From contig NZ_LMUK01000023.1 of the NCBI RefSeq assembly GCF_009766005.1, forward strand, positions 1 through 54,311: 54,311 bases of DNA, read 5' to 3'. The stretch comes from Bradyrhizobium sp. S69 (GTDB lineage Bacteria > Pseudomonadota > Alphaproteobacteria > Rhizobiales > Xanthobacteraceae). This document shows positions 53,074 to 54,311 of the stretch, piece after piece; position 1 is the first letter of the stretch; the number at the start of each line of letters is the position of its first letter. Under the pieces are notes generated by a model that saw only the letters and a program-made list of their open reading frames with translations, searched no databases and was not told where the DNA came from. A program made the translations under genes and the position numbers.

Positions 53074-54311
53074 TCACGGCATCGCCGAATCGGCCGCCTG
53101 CGCGGCGCGCCGCTGCAACAGCGCGCGTTCGCGGTCATTGCCCGCCAGTTGCGCGGCGGCTTCGAAGGCAGCGCTTGCCTCGGCGTAGCGGCCAAGCTTG
53201 TGCAGCAGGTCGCCGCGCACGCTTCCCAACAGGTGATACGCCCTCAGCGCGGGCTCGCCCGCCAGACGCTCCACGATCGCCAATCCCGCGGCCGGGCCCT
53301 CGGCCATACCGACCGCCACCGCGCGATTGAGTTCGATGATCGGCGAGTTCGCCAGCTTGGCGAGTTGGGCATAAAGCGCTGATATGCGCGGCCAGTCGGT
53401 GTCAGTGGCGGCCGATGCGCTGGTGTGGCAGGCGACGATCGCCGCCTGCAGCGCGTAGAAGCCGCCGGCGCCGCCAAGCTGGCCGGCCTGGGCCAGCGCC
53501 AGCATGCCGCGCCGGATCTGCAACTGATCCCAGCGCGCGCGATTCTGCTCCATCAGCAGGATCGGCTCGCCCGCGCTATCGACGCGCGCGGCGGTGCGCG
53601 AGGCGTTCAGCTCCATCAACGCGAGCAGCCCATGAGTTTCGGGCTCGTGCGGCGCGATCGAGGTCAGCACGCGGCCCATGCGCAGCGCCTCAAAGCAGAG
53701 CTGCGGGCGCAGCCAGTGCTCGCCGCGCGCCGCCGTATAGCCTTCGTTGAAAATCAGATAGACCACCTCCAGCACCGAGCCCAGTCGCTGCGACAGCTCT
53801 TCGCCGCGTGGCGTCTCGTAGGCCAGACCGGATTCCGACAGCGTGCGCTTGGCGCGCACGATACGCTGGCCAACCGTCGCCTCCGGCACCAGGAAGGCGC
53901 GCGCGATCTCCTCGGTGGTGAGGCCGCAGATCATCCGCAGCGCCAGCGCCGCGCGGGCCTCCGGCGACAGCAGCGGATGACAGGCCGTGAAGATCAGCCG
54001 CAGCAGTTCATCGCCGATGTCGTCGTCGAGCGCGGCATCGAGATCGGGCATCGCCTGCTGCTCCTGCTCCAGATCGCGGGCGACCATGTCGTGCTTGTGC
54101 GCCAGCATCTTGCCGCGGCGCAAATGATCGAGCGCCCGGCGCTTGGCGGTCGCCATCAGCCACGCGCCGGGCTTGTCGGGAACGCCGGTCGCGGGCCAAT
54201 GTTCGAGCGCCGCCACCAGCGCTTCCTGGGTCAGGTCTTCCGCCAGCGGGACATCGCGCAGCATCCGCGACAGGCTGGTGATCAGCCGCGGCTGTTCGTT
54301 GCGCCAGACGC
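53074..54311 (-). CDS. ECF sigma factor with C-terminal extension (ECF42-like), 5' end outside the window
   Basis: The 411 visible residues cover a sigma-70 ECF region 2 (AEDLTQEALVAALEHWPATG, DKPGAWLMATAKRRALDHLRR) and region 4 (EEIARAFLVPEATVGQRIVRAKRTL). A long helical C-terminal domain of TPR/DUF6596 type follows (LCFEALRMGRVLTSI, GLLALMELNASRTAARVDSAGEP, AVAVGMAEGPAAGL). This fits ECF42, which usually sits next to a DGPF/YciI-domain gene and has no anti-sigma factor. An in-frame ATG at 54264 is not the real start: the frame continues as VWRNEQPRLITSLSR to the window edge, so the gene is cut. It may drive the downstream oxidase operon (inference). Confidence 0.9.
   Translation of the reverse strand, partial: VWRNEQPRLITSLSRMLRDVPLAEDLTQEALVAALEHWPATGVPDKPGAWLMATAKRRALDHLRRGKMLAHKHDMVARDLEQEQQAMPDLDAALDDDIGDELLRLIFTACHPLLSPEARAALALRMICGLTTEEIARAFLVPEATVGQRIVRAKRTLSESGLAYETPRGEELSQRLGSVLEVVYLIFNEGYTAARGEHWLRPQLCFEALRMGRVLTSIAPHEPETHGLLALMELNASRTAARVDSAGEPILLMEQNRARWDQLQIRRGMLALAQAGQLGGAGGFYALQAAIVACHTSASAATDTDWPRISALYAQLAKLANSPIIELNRAVAVGMAEGPAAGLAIVERLAGEPALRAYHLLGSVRGDLLHKLGRYAEASAAFEAAAQLAGNDRERALLQRRAAQAADSAMP

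Noticed and set aside
52941..53195. Minus-strand frame overlapping the sigma gene end, with a DPKASLAAEAAKYFYSQ run
   Set aside because: The run looks protein-like but lies in another frame of the sigma gene end, lacks a start with a ribosome site, and I could not link it to a family. A remnant is possible but unsupported.

Overview
The window looks like chromosomal DNA of a high-GC alphaproteobacterium of the Bradyrhizobium/Rhodopseudomonas group (Nitrobacteraceae). The grounds are the chvI-chvG-hprK-EIIA(Man)-HPr block beside pckA, ATP-type PEP carboxykinase, short HPr kinase, and several families of dispersed palindromic repeats that I associate with this group. No rRNA, tRNA, CRISPR array, prophage or insertion sequence was recognised. 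Species assignment is inference.

Layout. 0-5 kb: a small secreted protein, glycogen phosphorylase, an acyl-CoA thioesterase-like protein and arginase. 5-9.5 kb (minus): an orphan TonB-dependent receptor and pckA, separated by a strong bidirectional terminator. 9.8-13.3 kb (minus): an exported TPR-CHAT (caspase-like) protein and a HugZ/PPOX-type haem-handling protein. 13.5-17.6 kb: the chvI-chvG-hprK-EIIA-HPr operon, with two 4-base ATGA overlaps. 17.7-25.2 kb: a GT39-type membrane glycosyltransferase, lepA, a chemoreceptor, an acyl-CoA dehydrogenase-fold flavoprotein and a DUF1801 protein. 25.3-29.5 kb: a PAS-GGDEF-EAL protein with a broken GGDEF site, and two divergent peptidoglycan enzymes (L,D-transpeptidase and MepA). 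29.7-32.7 kb: a molybdate locus (molbindin, unknown secreted protein, modA, modB, short modC). 33-36.3 kb: a K+/H+ antiporter and an MscS channel. 36.6-41.4 kb: map and radC, with two TetR-controlled modules between them. 41.5-46.1 kb: accessory detoxification-type genes (VOC, PPOX, LysR, tautomerase, GST, TetR). 46.2-54.3 kb: two small unknown genes, then a tight four-gene minus-strand operon (Tat-exported multicopper oxidase, FAD subunit, fused [2Fe-2S]/Mo subunit, tandem-ABM membrane protein), with an ECF42-like sigma factor running off the right edge.

How the parts work together. The ChvIG/PTS block probably links envelope and acid stress sensing to carbon and nitrogen status, with pckA as its gluconeogenic neighbour. 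The mod genes would supply molybdate for molybdoenzymes, one of which is encoded 15 kb away. Three TetR genes each lie beside clear palindromic operator-like sites, one of which is paired in phase.

The best candidate for an undescribed system is the multicopper oxidase / molybdenum hydroxylase / tandem-ABM membrane protein operon at 46.85-52.89 kb. Other leads are the secreted protein inside the mod locus, the exported TPR-CHAT protease-like protein, and the EAL protein whose GGDEF domain keeps its I-site but has lost its catalytic residues. All calls come from reading the sequence; no database search was run.
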